Positions 35,280 through 43,941 of a DNA stretch of 64,000 nucleotides are shown here, piece after piece. The stretch's first letter is position 1. The number at the start of each line of letters is the position of its first letter. The notes beneath the pieces are model-generated. The model saw nothing but the letters and a program-made list of their open reading frames with translations. It did no database searches and had not been told where the DNA came from. Origin of the DNA: JBEKCP01 sp049509515 (GTDB lineage Bacteria > Planctomycetota > Planctomycetia > Pirellulales > Thermoguttaceae); the NCBI GenBank assembly GCA_049509515.1, contig JBEKZV010000005.1:62001-126000 (forward strand). Reading direction: 5' to 3'. The position numbers were made by a program, and so were the translations under genes.

Positions 35280-36335
35280 TCAGGGGGCCCGGCGGTCGGC
35301 GGGTTTGGACGGCGCCGCGGCCAGCCGGGCAACCTTCTCGCGGAGGAAGGCCACGCAGCCGGGCACCTGCGCCTCGGACAGCCCGTGCAGCAGCAACGGC
35401 CCGCGGAAGCCGTGGGCGTGGAGCAACGCGATATAGCGATCGTAGTCCAGCCGTCCGTGTCCCGCGGCCTCGTGACCCGCGTCGCCGTCCCGCGCGAGGT
35501 CCTTGGCATGGGCCAGGACGATGTCCTTGCCGAGCAGCTCGAATGCCCGGTCGAGGATCTCGCTCATGCGTGCCAATTCGCCCGTGTGGAAGAGGTTGGC
35601 GGCATCCATGGTGACCTTCAGGTGCGGGGAACGGACTTCGTCCAGCAGGCGGCGGGCCTTCTGCGCCGAATCGACCACGTTGTTGACCTCCGGCTCGAAG
35701 GCCAGGACCACGCCGGCGTGCCGGGCAATGTCGGCCGCTTCGCGCATGCAAGCGACCATGTCGCGCCAGGCCTCCGGCGAATCGTTGTCGGGATGGCGCC
35801 GCCACATGTTGTCGCGATCGCGCGTGCCCGTGCAGAGGTGAATCTTCGCCGTGCCCAGACGCTGGCACGCGGCGGCCAGGACGCCCAGGCGGCGCAGGCC
35901 GTCGCGGCGATGTTGGGCGTCGGGATGGCTCATGTTGAACGTGCCCTGCACCGAGGTGACCGCGATTCCGCGCTCAGCCGCCGCGCGGCGAATGCGGTCG
36001 GCAAGCTCCGGGGGGATTTGCTCGGGCATTGCGGGCACTCCGGCGCAGTCCATGCTCACTTGCGCGCAGTCCAGCCCCACGGCCTTCACGGCGTCGAGCC
36101 TGGCCTCAAGCGTCGGCCGCGAGAAGGTCCCCAGAAGAATGCCGATTTGCACGAGGGGCGCCTGTTTCTCTTGCGAGCTGCCGCCGGCCGGTCGCGGGGG
36201 CGCGGCTGCCGGGGACTCGCCCGCCAACGCCCGCGAAATCCGCACCAGCGCTGCCCCGGCCGTCAGGCCGCCGGCCGCCTTGAAGAAATTGCGGCGCGTC
36301 GCCAGGCCGTGGTTTTCGGGGATGGAATGGAACAT
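35280..36335 (-). CDS. Exported sugar phosphate isomerase/epimerase-like TIM-barrel protein
   Basis: 351 residues from ATG 36335. The N-terminus TRRNFFKAAGGLTAGAALVRISRALA is a Tat signal. The remainder matches the xylose isomerase-like / AP endonuclease 2 TIM-barrel family: IGILLGTFSRPTLEARLDAVKAVGLDCAQVS, VQGTFNMSHPD, FEPEVNNVVDSA, LKVTMDAANLF, VLAHAKDLARDGDAGH. The Glu, Asp and His residues in these motifs are the usual divalent-metal ligands. The substrate is unknown. It is the last gene in a minus-strand run with GH2 (27-base gap) and a PfkB kinase, so it may isomerise a released sugar, although the Tat signal places it outside the cytosol. Confidence 0.87.
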   Translation of the reverse strand: MFHSIPENHGLATRRNFFKAAGGLTAGAALVRISRALAGESPAAAPPRPAGGSSQEKQAPLVQIGILLGTFSRPTLEARLDAVKAVGLDCAQVSMDCAGVPAMPEQIPPELADRIRRAAAERGIAVTSVQGTFNMSHPDAQHRRDGLRRLGVLAAACQRLGTAKIHLCTGTRDRDNMWRRHPDNDSPEAWRDMVACMREAADIARHAGVVLAFEPEVNNVVDSAQKARRLLDEVRSPHLKVTMDAANLFHTGELARMSEILDRAFELLGKDIVLAHAKDLARDGDAGHEAAGHGRLDYDRYIALLHAHGFRGPLLLHGLSEAQVPGCVAFLREKVARLAAAPSKPADRRAP

Positions 36336-36362
36336 GGGTCGCTTGTCTCCTTGGGCTTTCGG

Positions 36363-39300
36363 TCATTCAGTGAGAATATCCAACTCGGCGATGGCCGCAA
36401 ACGGCTGGCCGCGCTGCTCGCGCGTCGCGACGAGTTTCAGATAGCGGGCCTTGGTCGAGCGAGAGAACTTCGTGGTCTGCCTGTCGGCCGAATTCCGCCA
36501 TTTGGCCTTCGCCAAGGCCTGGCCCCAGTGGGCGAGGTCGTCGCTGCAATAGATTTCGGCCTCGACGATCCGCCCGTTGGCCATGTCCTGCCGCGGCAGA
36601 TACGTCACCCCCGTGAGCAGCACCTCGCCACGCATGTCGATGACGATCTCGTGCGGCATCGGGTCGTCGGGTTGCCAGCGAGTGTGCCAGAACGTCTCCG
36701 GGTCGCCGTCGATCGCCATCGCGGCGAGATGATCGTTGGCACGGTCTTCGCTGTCGACGCGTACGACCCTGGCGCCCAGCTTGGCCAGCCTGCTGGTACA
36801 CACCGGCCGGGCAAAGAGCTTGTCCAGGGCGGCGAGCGTCAGTTCGTGCGCAGGGCGGAAGTTGCCGGAAGCCAGGTAGGCGGCAAGGCTGGACAAGAGC
36901 TGCCGCGCGGCGGGCCGCTGATCGAGGTTGTCGGCCAGGTTGATGCTGCAGGCCAGCAACTGCCCCCGGCCGACCCGTGCCTCAAACAGATTGCCCAGCT
37001 TGTGATTGCGGGCGAAATTGTCCATCACCTGCACGATAGGCCGGAAATCGGCGGGCGTTTCGTCCAGGACCATGCTGCAGGAGTTCTGCAAGAGGTCCCA
37101 CCACTGCCAGTTGCTATAGTTGTCGGTCGGGAATTGCGCCAGGGCCGGATGCCGGGGGTCGCAGAGAATGCCCATGGTGTTGGGCTTCTGATCGGGAAAC
37201 CACACGGGACTCCAGAACACCGGCAGGAACCGGCCGGGTAGGGCCGGCGAGAACTTCAGTTTCTGGGGGAAGAAGGCGACGCTTTTCCCTTCGGCCAGCG
37301 CCCGATGGGCATCGTCCCATTGCCGGCACAGCACCACGTCGGCCGGCGGCGCAATCGGCGGGGAATCGGGATAAACCCAGATGTCCCAATCGTTGCAGAA
37401 CGGCGTGTCCTTGAGCGACACGGTGACGGCCAGCTTGCAGGGCGCCGGGGCCTTGGCCAACGACGCCCGGAGGGCGCCCAGCGGCGTGAGCTTGCCGGTG
37501 GGCACCAGCCGCGCGGCCAGGGAGCCGGCGGCAATCTCGCGGCCCTGCTGGTCGCGGATGCTCCACTGCGGCTCGGCGGCGGCGAGGTCCCGCGGGCCGA
37601 AGTGGGCCACGTCGGCGGTGGCCTCGAAGGGCTCGCCGCGGGTGAACGTTCGTTTCTTCATCCGCAGGAGCGGCACGGTCGGGCCGCAGTAGCGGCGGTG
37701 TTGTTCCGGGGTGACGAAGCCCTTGGAGTCCCAGAACGGATCGAGCGGCCCGACAAGCGCGGTGCCCTGGCTGGGGTAATCGTGCAGATCGAGCAACTGG
37801 AAACCGGCGTGGCCGGGGGTACGCAGCAAGACCTCGATTTCCTCCTTGTACAGCAGCACGGCCTGCTTGCCCCAGGTTTCGTAGAACTGCGGGGCCAGGT
37901 CGAGCATGCCCTTGGCCCGCAGATCGTCGCGAATGATCGCGAAATTCCGCGGCCGCAGCACGCCGGTGTACTTCTGCACCTCGGCGAAGTTCGGGAAGAA
38001 CATCCACTGGCCGACTTCGTGCGACACCAGCGGCCGGTCCTCCCCGGCAATCTGATCGCCGAAATCGTGGTCGGTGCCCGGTCCACGAATGCCGCGGAGG
38101 GGCGTGACGGTGAATTGCCGGTTGGCGGTCACTTGCGGGTTGTTCGACGACGACGAGTACAACCGCCGCGGATCTTCCTTGATGAGCATGTCGACCCAGT
38201 GCGCGAGCACCTCCTGCTTGCCGCCGTACTCGTTGCCCAGCGTCATCAGGCAGAACGACGGGTGGTTGCCGTAAGTCCGCACGATGCGCAGCAGCTCCCG
38301 TTCCATGAACGCATCGCGGACCGCATCTTGCCCGGCCGGCACGTTGGCCTGCGGGCCTTCGGCCTGGATCATGATCCCCTCGATATCGGCGGCCTCGAAC
38401 GCCGCATCCGGCGGACACCAGGAGTGGAAGCGGAGGTGGTTCAAGCCGTGCGACTTGATGATCCGGCAGACGCGCCGCCACCACGCCACGTCGGTGGGCG
38501 GATAGCCGGTCAGCGGGAAAACCGCACACTCCAGCGTGCCGCGGAGGAAGATGGGCCGGCCGTTGATGGTCAGTTGCGTGCCTTTGGCGCCGATGGAGCG
38601 CATGCCGAAAGAGACACTGCGGAGGTCATGGCCGTGCCGGTTCTTCAGCGAGGCCGTCAAACGGTAGAGGTTGGGCGCGAATTCATCCCACGGCCGCACG
38701 CCGTCTCCCAGCGGAATCGCGACCTCGGCGCTGCCCCCTTCGGCGCCCCAGGCCGCCTCCACGCTCCGGGCTGCGACAGCCTGGCCGTCGGCGCTCGACA
38801 CCCGCACGTCCAAGAGTCCTCGGCCGGCGGTGCCGGTCGCATTGGCGATGTGCGCCCGGGCGCGGACGCATTTGCGCGCCACGTCGGGATAGACCTGCAG
38901 GTCGTCGATCGCCACCGGCTCGGTCGCCGCCAGCTCGATCCGTCCGACGATTCCGTTCATGTCGGTCGGCGTGCCGCCGAAGAGCGCGGAGACGAACACG
39001 CCCAGGTCGATTCGCACCGTGTTGTCCACGCGGAGCGTCAGGACGTGCTCGCCGGGCGGGACGTTCGTGCCGAGATCGTAGACGTGGGGCGCGCTGAGGC
39101 TGTCCTGGGCGTCGCCGGCGGGCTTGCCGTCCAGCCAGGCCTGCGATACCCAGCGGACCCGCTCCAGCAAGAGCGTCACGCGCTTGCCGCGCCAGCCGTC
39201 GGGAATCTCGACGTCGCGTTGATACCAGGCGGCTCCCGTGTAGACGTTGGGCCGGTAGAGGCCGTCGAGGGTCGGCTTCCTGGTGTTGGGCACTCCGGCC

Positions 39301-39527
39301 CGGGCTTCGTCCGTCGTTCCCGGCAAAGAGATCTTGTCCGGCCCCGCAGCGGGCGCGGGGAGCCTGGATTGATACCACTGCTGCCGGAGCCCGGCGTTTT
39401 GATCGTCCCGGCGGAATCGCCACGATCCGGCCAGGGAAATCACTCCACCGGCCCGGATCGGGCCGCTTACCCAGGCCGTCTGGGCCAGGATTGCCCCGGC
39501 GATCAGCCATCGTGCTCTGCTGTTCAT
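36363..39527 (-). CDS. Secreted glycoside hydrolase family 2 enzyme with C-terminal discoidin-like domain
   Basis: 1054 residues from ATG 39527, with AGGAG eight bases upstream. Signal peptide, then the GH2 sugar-binding domain (ISLAGSWRFRRDD, GAAWYQRDVEIPDGWRGKRVTLLLERV), an immunoglobulin-like domain, and the catalytic TIM barrel. The probable acid/base is Glu433 in TLGNEYGG and the nucleophile Glu504 in SHEVGQW. The C-terminal 140 residues (DNHLAAMAIDGDPETFWHTRW... KARYLKLVA) are an F5/8 type C carbohydrate-binding domain. The SHEVGQW variant is known in GH2 members acting on beta-galactosides, mannosides or glucuronides. Which one applies here is not known. It follows the PfkB gene by 25 bases. 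Confidence 0.92.
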   Translation of the reverse strand: MNSRARWLIAGAILAQTAWVSGPIRAGGVISLAGSWRFRRDDQNAGLRQQWYQSRLPAPAAGPDKISLPGTTDEARAGVPNTRKPTLDGLYRPNVYTGAAWYQRDVEIPDGWRGKRVTLLLERVRWVSQAWLDGKPAGDAQDSLSAPHVYDLGTNVPPGEHVLTLRVDNTVRIDLGVFVSALFGGTPTDMNGIVGRIELAATEPVAIDDLQVYPDVARKCVRARAHIANATGTAGRGLLDVRVSSADGQAVAARSVEAAWGAEGGSAEVAIPLGDGVRPWDEFAPNLYRLTASLKNRHGHDLRSVSFGMRSIGAKGTQLTINGRPIFLRGTLECAVFPLTGYPPTDVAWWRRVCRIIKSHGLNHLRFHSWCPPDAAFEAADIEGIMIQAEGPQANVPAGQDAVRDAFMERELLRIVRTYGNHPSFCLMTLGNEYGGKQEVLAHWVDMLIKEDPRRLYSSSSNNPQVTANRQFTVTPLRGIRGPGTDHDFGDQIAGEDRPLVSHEVGQWMFFPNFAEVQKYTGVLRPRNFAIIRDDLRAKGMLDLAPQFYETWGKQAVLLYKEEIEVLLRTPGHAGFQLLDLHDYPSQGTALVGPLDPFWDSKGFVTPEQHRRYCGPTVPLLRMKKRTFTRGEPFEATADVAHFGPRDLAAAEPQWSIRDQQGREIAAGSLAARLVPTGKLTPLGALRASLAKAPAPCKLAVTVSLKDTPFCNDWDIWVYPDSPPIAPPADVVLCRQWDDAHRALAEGKSVAFFPQKLKFSPALPGRFLPVFWSPVWFPDQKPNTMGILCDPRHPALAQFPTDNYSNWQWWDLLQNSCSMVLDETPADFRPIVQVMDNFARNHKLGNLFEARVGRGQLLACSINLADNLDQRPAARQLLSSLAAYLASGNFRPAHELTLAALDKLFARPVCTSRLAKLGARVVRVDSEDRANDHLAAMAIDGDPETFWHTRWQPDDPMPHEIVIDMRGEVLLTGVTYLPRQDMANGRIVEAEIYCSDDLAHWGQALAKAKWRNSADRQTTKFSRSTKARYLKLVATREQRGQPFAAIAELDILTE

Positions 39528-39552
39528 AAGAGGATCTCCTCATCAAGGCGAT

Positions 39553-40509
39553 CTATGCGAGCTCGGGGATCACGCCGCGCTTTCCTGCGATGAACTCCGA
39601 CACGATGCTATTGGCCAGCCGCAGCCGGTCGCCCGGCGGAATCTCGCTGCGGCCGTGCAGGAGCATCATGCACACGCTCAGGAGGTCGCCGCTGCCGACC
39701 GTATTATTGTACTGCGGCACCGGAACAGCGGGGGAGACGGTCAACTGGCCGCGGCAATAGTAACCCGCCCCGTCCGCTCCCATGTGGACGACGATCGCGC
39801 CGGCGCCCCATGCCGTGATCTGCCGGAGAGTCGCCTCCAAATCGCCGCAGTCGGCGAACCGCTCCAATTCGCGCACGTTTCCGTGGACCACGTCGACCAA
39901 CGGCAGGATGCGCCGCACGGCTGCTTTGCGTGCGGCGATCGTGGCCGCCTCGGCCGAGCCCCAGCACGGGTCCCAGTTGAGGTCGAGCGACGTGCCGAGG
40001 CCGCGGGCCCGCGCGGCCTGGAGGAGTTCTGCGTTGCCCCCGGCGAGCATCGGCTCGGAGAACCAGACGTCGGCCCGCAGCAGGTGCTCGGCGCCCGGGA
40101 GCATCGCCAGGTCAATGTCCGCCATCGCCAGCGAATAGTTGTTCGGCTGCCAACTGATGAAGTGCCGGCCGCCGTTCTCGAAGCTCAGGACCAGCGAGCT
40201 GCCGGTGGCCGCCTGCGGATCGCGGCGGATGAACGACGTGACACCGCGGCGGACGAGCAACTGTTCCAGCCGCTCGCCGAGGGCATCCGTGCCCACCTTT
40301 CCGCAGAATCGCACTTCGGCGGCCAACGAGGCGGCGGCCAGCGCGCTGTTGGCCCCCCCGCCTCCGATCGTTTCCTTGACGAAGGTTGTCGGCGTTTCGC
40401 CGTCCTCGAGCAGATACGTGCCCGGGCGAATCGCCCCCATCTTCACGTCGCGGCAGATGCTGCCGACGATCGCCAGCCGGCGGCCGCGGAATGCGGTCTC
40501 ATCCAACAT
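39553..40509 (-). CDS. PfkB-family carbohydrate kinase
   Basis: 318 residues from ATG 40509. GTG 40524 is an alternative. The first PfkB signature is IGGGGANSALAAASLAAEVRFCGKVGTDALGE. The second, containing the catalytic Asp, is NNTVGSGDLLSVCMMLL, where GSGD replaces the common GAGD. Such kinases use ATP to phosphorylate ribose, fructose, 2-keto-3-deoxygluconate, nucleosides and similar compounds. The partner genes (enolase-superfamily enzyme, GH2, isomerase) would fit a sugar-acid or ketose kinase. Cytosolic, no signal. A palindrome-bearing 237-base gap separates it from the enolase-superfamily gene upstream, so it may have its own promoter. Confidence 0.88.
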   Translation of the reverse strand: MLDETAFRGRRLAIVGSICRDVKMGAIRPGTYLLEDGETPTTFVKETIGGGGANSALAAASLAAEVRFCGKVGTDALGERLEQLLVRRGVTSFIRRDPQAATGSSLVLSFENGGRHFISWQPNNYSLAMADIDLAMLPGAEHLLRADVWFSEPMLAGGNAELLQAARARGLGTSLDLNWDPCWGSAEAATIAARKAAVRRILPLVDVVHGNVRELERFADCGDLEATLRQITAWGAGAIVVHMGADGAGYYCRGQLTVSPAVPVPQYNNTVGSGDLLSVCMMLLHGRSEIPPGDRLRLANSIVSEFIAGKRGVIPELA

Positions 40510-40636
40510 GGGCGTGCCCACCACGAAGTACAGCCATTACGCTACTCGTGGTGCATGCGTCTCGCCTGCCCAAAACGCGCAAACGGGACGCCCGCACCAC
40601 AATGAATTGCACAACCGGGTCTCTTGCGAGGGCCTC

Positions 40637-40726
40637 TGATTTGGTCTGAAATTACTTCTCGGATTCCAGTGTATCCGGCACACTCCGTGTGCCGTTGGCA
40701 GGCGGCACACGGAGTGTGCCGGATAC
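40637..40726. repeat. GGCACAC palindrome plus conserved flank
   Basis: 40671-40726 has near-perfect arms (GTATCCGGCACACTCCGTGT and reverse complement) around TTGGCAGG. The 34 bases before it (TTTGGTCTGAAATTAC..CGGATTCCA) match the flank of the copy at 21381. Both copies lie just beyond the stop codon of a minus-strand gene. Confidence 0.88.
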
Positions 40727-40746
40727 GCTTATTCCACACCAGAGCG

Positions 40747-41880
40747 TCAGGGCAGCAGTGCCGCGCCGCGGGTGTAGCGGGCCACGGCGTCACGGTCCAG
40801 CTCGAGCCCCAGCCCGGGCTTGTCGGAAATCGGCAGCATGCCCCCGGCGTCGAGTCTCCACCCGCCGGCGGCAATCTCGTCCACGTAGGGCGAACCGGCG
40901 AGGTACTCGACCAGGTCCGTGTCGGGAAACGCCGAGGCCAACTGCAGGTCGGCGGCCAGGCCGACCGCCGTGTTCCAGCCGTGCGGGATGAAGCGGACGC
41001 CGTGTTCCTGGGCCATCCAGCCGATGCGGCGCTCCTCGCTGATGCCTCCGACCTTGGTCACGTCCGGCTGGACCACGTCGAAAGCCCCCGCCTCCAGCCA
41101 AGGTTGGAACGACTGCCGGCGGGTGAACACCTCGCCGCCGGCAATGGGCACCGGCGAGCGGCGGCGCAAGAACACGTAGTCGTGCATGGCGTCGGGCCGC
41201 AAGGGCTCTTCGAACCAGGCCACGTCGAATGCGGCCAGCATCCCGGCGGTCCGCAAAGCCCATTTGAACCCCTGCTTCCAGAAGGCATCGCTCCCGCCGG
41301 CGTCCACCATCAGCAGCGATTCCGGACCGATGGCGTCTCGCGCCGCGCGCACCATCGCTTCGTCCAGCGCATTGCTGCGGCGTCCGAACGGTCCCCAACC
41401 GATCTTGAACGCCCCGAAGCCCTGTTGCTTGAGCCCGGCCAGCCGCTCGGCCAAGGGGGCCGGCTCCTGCATCAGCAGCGAGGCGTAGGGCCTGACGCGG
41501 TCGCGGTAGCGGCCTCCCAGCAGGCGTCCGACCGGCTGGCCGGCGGCCTTTCCCAGCAGGTCCCACAGGGCAATGTCGATGCCGCCGATGGTGTGTGTCA
41601 CCGCGCCGCCGCGGCCCAGCCAGAAGGTGTTCTGGTGCAGCTTCTCGCTGAGCCGCTCGGGCTCCAGCGCGTTTTCGCCGCGATAGAGCGGCTCGAGCAG
41701 TGCCAGGGCCCCGCGGACGAGTTGCTCGCTGGTGAACACGCTGCCCAGCCCGGTCAACCCTTCGTCGGTCAGGACGGCCACGAGCGTGTGCACGCAGTCC
41801 TCCGGGCGGAGTTCCTCGTCCCACCCTCCCTCGGGCGTCGCACCGCGGAGGCCGGCGGCGCGAATCTCGCGTATTTTCAT
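40747..41880 (-). CDS. Enolase-superfamily (mandelate racemase/muconate lactonizing) enzyme
   Basis: 377 residues from ATG 41880. The capping domain starts KIREIRAAGLRG. The barrel has the superfamily residues in order: Lys in GAFKIGWG, metal ligands Asp in LMVDAGGSD, Glu in FEEPLRPD, Glu in IAGGEVF, and a late His in RFIPHGWNTAVG. A Lys on strand 2 with a His on strand 7 suggests the mandelate racemase/sugar-acid dehydratase side rather than muconate cycloisomerase. The usual KxK is K-I-G here, so one lysine is missing. Likely role: dehydration or epimerisation of a sugar acid in the cytosol, with the PfkB kinase downstream. It starts 5 bases after the creatininase-family gene, so the two are translationally coupled. 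Confidence 0.87.
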   Translation of the reverse strand: MKIREIRAAGLRGATPEGGWDEELRPEDCVHTLVAVLTDEGLTGLGSVFTSEQLVRGALALLEPLYRGENALEPERLSEKLHQNTFWLGRGGAVTHTIGGIDIALWDLLGKAAGQPVGRLLGGRYRDRVRPYASLLMQEPAPLAERLAGLKQQGFGAFKIGWGPFGRRSNALDEAMVRAARDAIGPESLLMVDAGGSDAFWKQGFKWALRTAGMLAAFDVAWFEEPLRPDAMHDYVFLRRRSPVPIAGGEVFTRRQSFQPWLEAGAFDVVQPDVTKVGGISEERRIGWMAQEHGVRFIPHGWNTAVGLAADLQLASAFPDTDLVEYLAGSPYVDEIAAGGWRLDAGGMLPISDKPGLGLELDRDAVARYTRGAALLP

Positions 41881-41885
41881 GCTTC

Positions 41886-42704
41886 TCACCACTGGATGTG
41901 TGACTGGACCGGCCCGGCGTGCTGGTCGCTGCGCTCGGGAATCGCCCAGCCGCGGAGCTCGTCGACCACTTCCACCAGGCGGGACACGACGGCCTCCCAG
42001 ATGATCTTCCCCTTTTCCGCCGTGGCCGCGGTCGGATCCCCGTGTACGCCGACCTTGGTCCAGCGGCCCCAGAAGTCGCTCAGCCGCACGTGCGGGAAGA
42101 TGCTGTCCGAGCTCATGTACTTGCCCGCCACGTCGTTGTCCGCCACGGCCCGGTCCATCCGCACCCGCTCCGGCGCCAGGTGCAGGTAGAGCGAGGTCTC
42201 GAACTCGTCGGCGTGGGCCAGGACCGGCGTTTCCTTGACGCGGTTGAAAGCATCCACGCCCAGACTGAAATAGTTCACCGCGGCGCAGAGCGACCGGGTC
42301 GCCAGCAGCGTCTTCCGCGCGACCAGGTCCACCAGCGGCCCGTTGGAGCCGTGCCCGTTGACGATCAGGATCTTCCGGAAACCGTGGTAGGCCACGCTCT
42401 TGGTGATGTCGAGGCAGAACGCGATGAACGTCTCGGGCTCGATGTGGATCGTGCCGGGGAAGTCGATGTGGTGCCGGTTCAGGCCGAAGGAAACGGTGGG
42501 CAGCACCAGCACGCGGTCCGCCGCCCGGCGGCCAAGCTCCAGGCACACCGATTCCACCAGGAAGGCGTCCACGTCCAGCGGCAGGTGGGGACCATGTTGC
42601 TCGGTCGAGCCGGTCGGCAGGACGACCACCTTCTGCGCCGCGATGGCGTCGTTCATCTCTTCCCAGGTCAGGCGGTGGTAGCGGTATTCGGCGGCGGCAC
42701 TCAT
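41886..42704 (-). CDS. Creatininase-family metal-dependent amidohydrolase
   Basis: 272 residues from ATG 42704, with AAGGAG ten bases upstream. The signature VVVLPTGSTEQHGPHLPLDVDAFL supplies metal ligands Glu, His and Asp. ILIVNGHGSNG and the later HADEFETSLYLHL supply the remaining His and Glu. The family opens cyclic amides or hydrolyses formamides and lactam-like rings (creatininase, mycofactocin MftE, ArfB). In sugar operons like this one, the natural substrate is not known and could be a lactone or amide derived from a sugar acid. It precedes the enolase-superfamily gene by 5 bases and follows a plausible promoter at 42761-42789. Confidence 0.9.
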   Translation of the reverse strand: MSAAAEYRYHRLTWEEMNDAIAAQKVVVLPTGSTEQHGPHLPLDVDAFLVESVCLELGRRAADRVLVLPTVSFGLNRHHIDFPGTIHIEPETFIAFCLDITKSVAYHGFRKILIVNGHGSNGPLVDLVARKTLLATRSLCAAVNYFSLGVDAFNRVKETPVLAHADEFETSLYLHLAPERVRMDRAVADNDVAGKYMSSDSIFPHVRLSDFWGRWTKVGVHGDPTAATAEKGKIIWEAVVSRLVEVVDELRGWAIPERSDQHAGPVQSHIQW

Positions 42705-42760
42705 CGGACGAGGTCTCCTTGCTCCGCGGCAGCCGGATTCCGGCTGTACGCGGTGCCGGC

Positions 42761-42789
42761 ATTCTAGCACTCGGCCCGCAGGCCGGCAA
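42761..42789 (-). promoter_or_regulatory. Possible sigma-70 type promoter for the creatininase operon
   Basis: Reading on the minus strand, TTGCCG (42784-42789) and TAGAAT (42761-42766) are separated by exactly 17 bases, with the first codon 57 bases further on. I found no TGGCAC-N5-TTGC sigma-54 element in this gap, although the gene just upstream encodes a sigma-54 activator. The match could be chance in GC-rich DNA. Confidence 0.4.
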
Positions 42790-42854
42790 CCTCCGGCTCC
42801 GCACCTTAAGAGACCTGGTCCACGGAGTGGGGCGCCGACCGGCGGGCGGCCCCG

Positions 42855-43859
42855 TCAGGGCCCTCTGGCGATCTCGTGCGGCTGGCGGCCGGCCTTCCAG
42901 GTCTTCAAATGACGCTGGACGGTGCGGGCGGAGATCCCCAGCGACCGGGCGGCCCGCCTCTGGTTGCCGGCGTAACGGCGGAGTCTGGCCAGCAGAATGC
43001 CTTTGAGGACGTCGTCCAAAGTTCCTTCGCGGCAGGTCTCGCAGCAGCCGTTGCCCTCCCCGACCGGAGTTTGCACCGATACCGGAAGGTGCTCCAAGGT
43101 GAGGACCGGCGAGTCCGCCAGGATGACCATGCTCTCCAGGCAACTGCGAAGCTGCCGGACGTTGCCGGGCCAGGGGTACGTCACGAGGAATCGCAGGAGG
43201 GCGTCGTCCAGTCGCACGCGCGGTCCCCCTACGGCCGCGCAGATTTCATCCAGCATGTACTCGACCAGCACGGGGATGTCTTCCTTGCGTTGCCGCAAGG
43301 GGGGCAGATGAATCTCAATCACGTTGATGCGGTAGTACAGGTCCTCGCGAAACCTCCCTTCCGCCATCATCTTCTCGACGTTCCGGTTCGTGGCGAAGAT
43401 CACGCGGACGTCGACCTGCCTGGTCTCGTTGCTGCCGACGGGCGAAATGAGGCGGTTCTCCAGCACCCGCAGCAGTTTCGCCTGCGAGGACAAGCGGAGG
43501 TCGCCGATCTCGTCGATGAACAGCGTGCCCTCGTGGGCCGCCTCGAATCGTCCCACCCGCCCCTTCTCGGCGCCCGTAAACGCCCCCGCCACGTGCCCGA
43601 ACAACTCGCTCTCGATCAGCGTCTCCGGCACGGCCGCCACGTTCAGCGCCACGAAGGGACCGTCCTTCCGCCGGCTGATGGCGTGGATCGCGCGGGCGGC
43701 CAACTCCTTGCCGGTCCCCGACTCACCCCGGAGCAGGACGGTCGTGTGGGCCCGGCCGGCCCGCCGGATCTGGTCGAACACCTTCCGCATCGCCTCGGAT
43801 ACGCCGAGCATGCTCTGGAACATCACGGGCTGACCGATCCCCGCCGGAGAAATTCCCAT
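42855..43859 (-). CDS. Sigma-54-dependent transcriptional activator without receiver domain
   Basis: 334 residues. The AAA+ domain starts almost at once: Walker A GESGTGKE (45-52), the sigma-54-contacting GAFTGA loop (92-97), Walker B TLFIDEIGD (112-120) and the arginine finger region FREDLYYRINV. A Fis-type helix-turn-helix closes the protein (NQRRAARSLGISARTVQRHLKTW). There is no N-terminal sensory or phospho-acceptor domain, so it belongs to the PspF-like group whose activity is set by a partner or by expression level. CETC (about 275) is an extra Cys pair between the domains. It lies upstream of the sugar genes on the same strand and may control them, but I see no sigma-54 promoter there. 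Confidence 0.92.
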   Translation of the reverse strand: MGISPAGIGQPVMFQSMLGVSEAMRKVFDQIRRAGRAHTTVLLRGESGTGKELAARAIHAISRRKDGPFVALNVAAVPETLIESELFGHVAGAFTGAEKGRVGRFEAAHEGTLFIDEIGDLRLSSQAKLLRVLENRLISPVGSNETRQVDVRVIFATNRNVEKMMAEGRFREDLYYRINVIEIHLPPLRQRKEDIPVLVEYMLDEICAAVGGPRVRLDDALLRFLVTYPWPGNVRQLRSCLESMVILADSPVLTLEHLPVSVQTPVGEGNGCCETCREGTLDDVLKGILLARLRRYAGNQRRAARSLGISARTVQRHLKTWKAGRQPHEIARGP

Positions 43860-43941
43860 GGTCGCTCTTCTCTCCAGGGAATTCTACGCGGTCGGCGGAG
43901 CGAGGGAACCCGGCCCCAGGGGGTGCCAGCGGGCATGCCTT

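Noticed and set aside
42705..42854. Search for a sigma-54 promoter upstream of the creatininase-family gene
   Set aside because: No TGGCAC-N5-TTGC match on the minus strand. Only a sigma-70-like pair was found.
40747..43143. Continuous 798-codon minus-strand frame that seems to fuse the sigma-54 activator region to the enolase-family gene
   Set aside because: Only the last 377 codons are protein-like. The part before 41880 is out of frame with the creatininase-family gene and the activator, which have clear motifs of their own.
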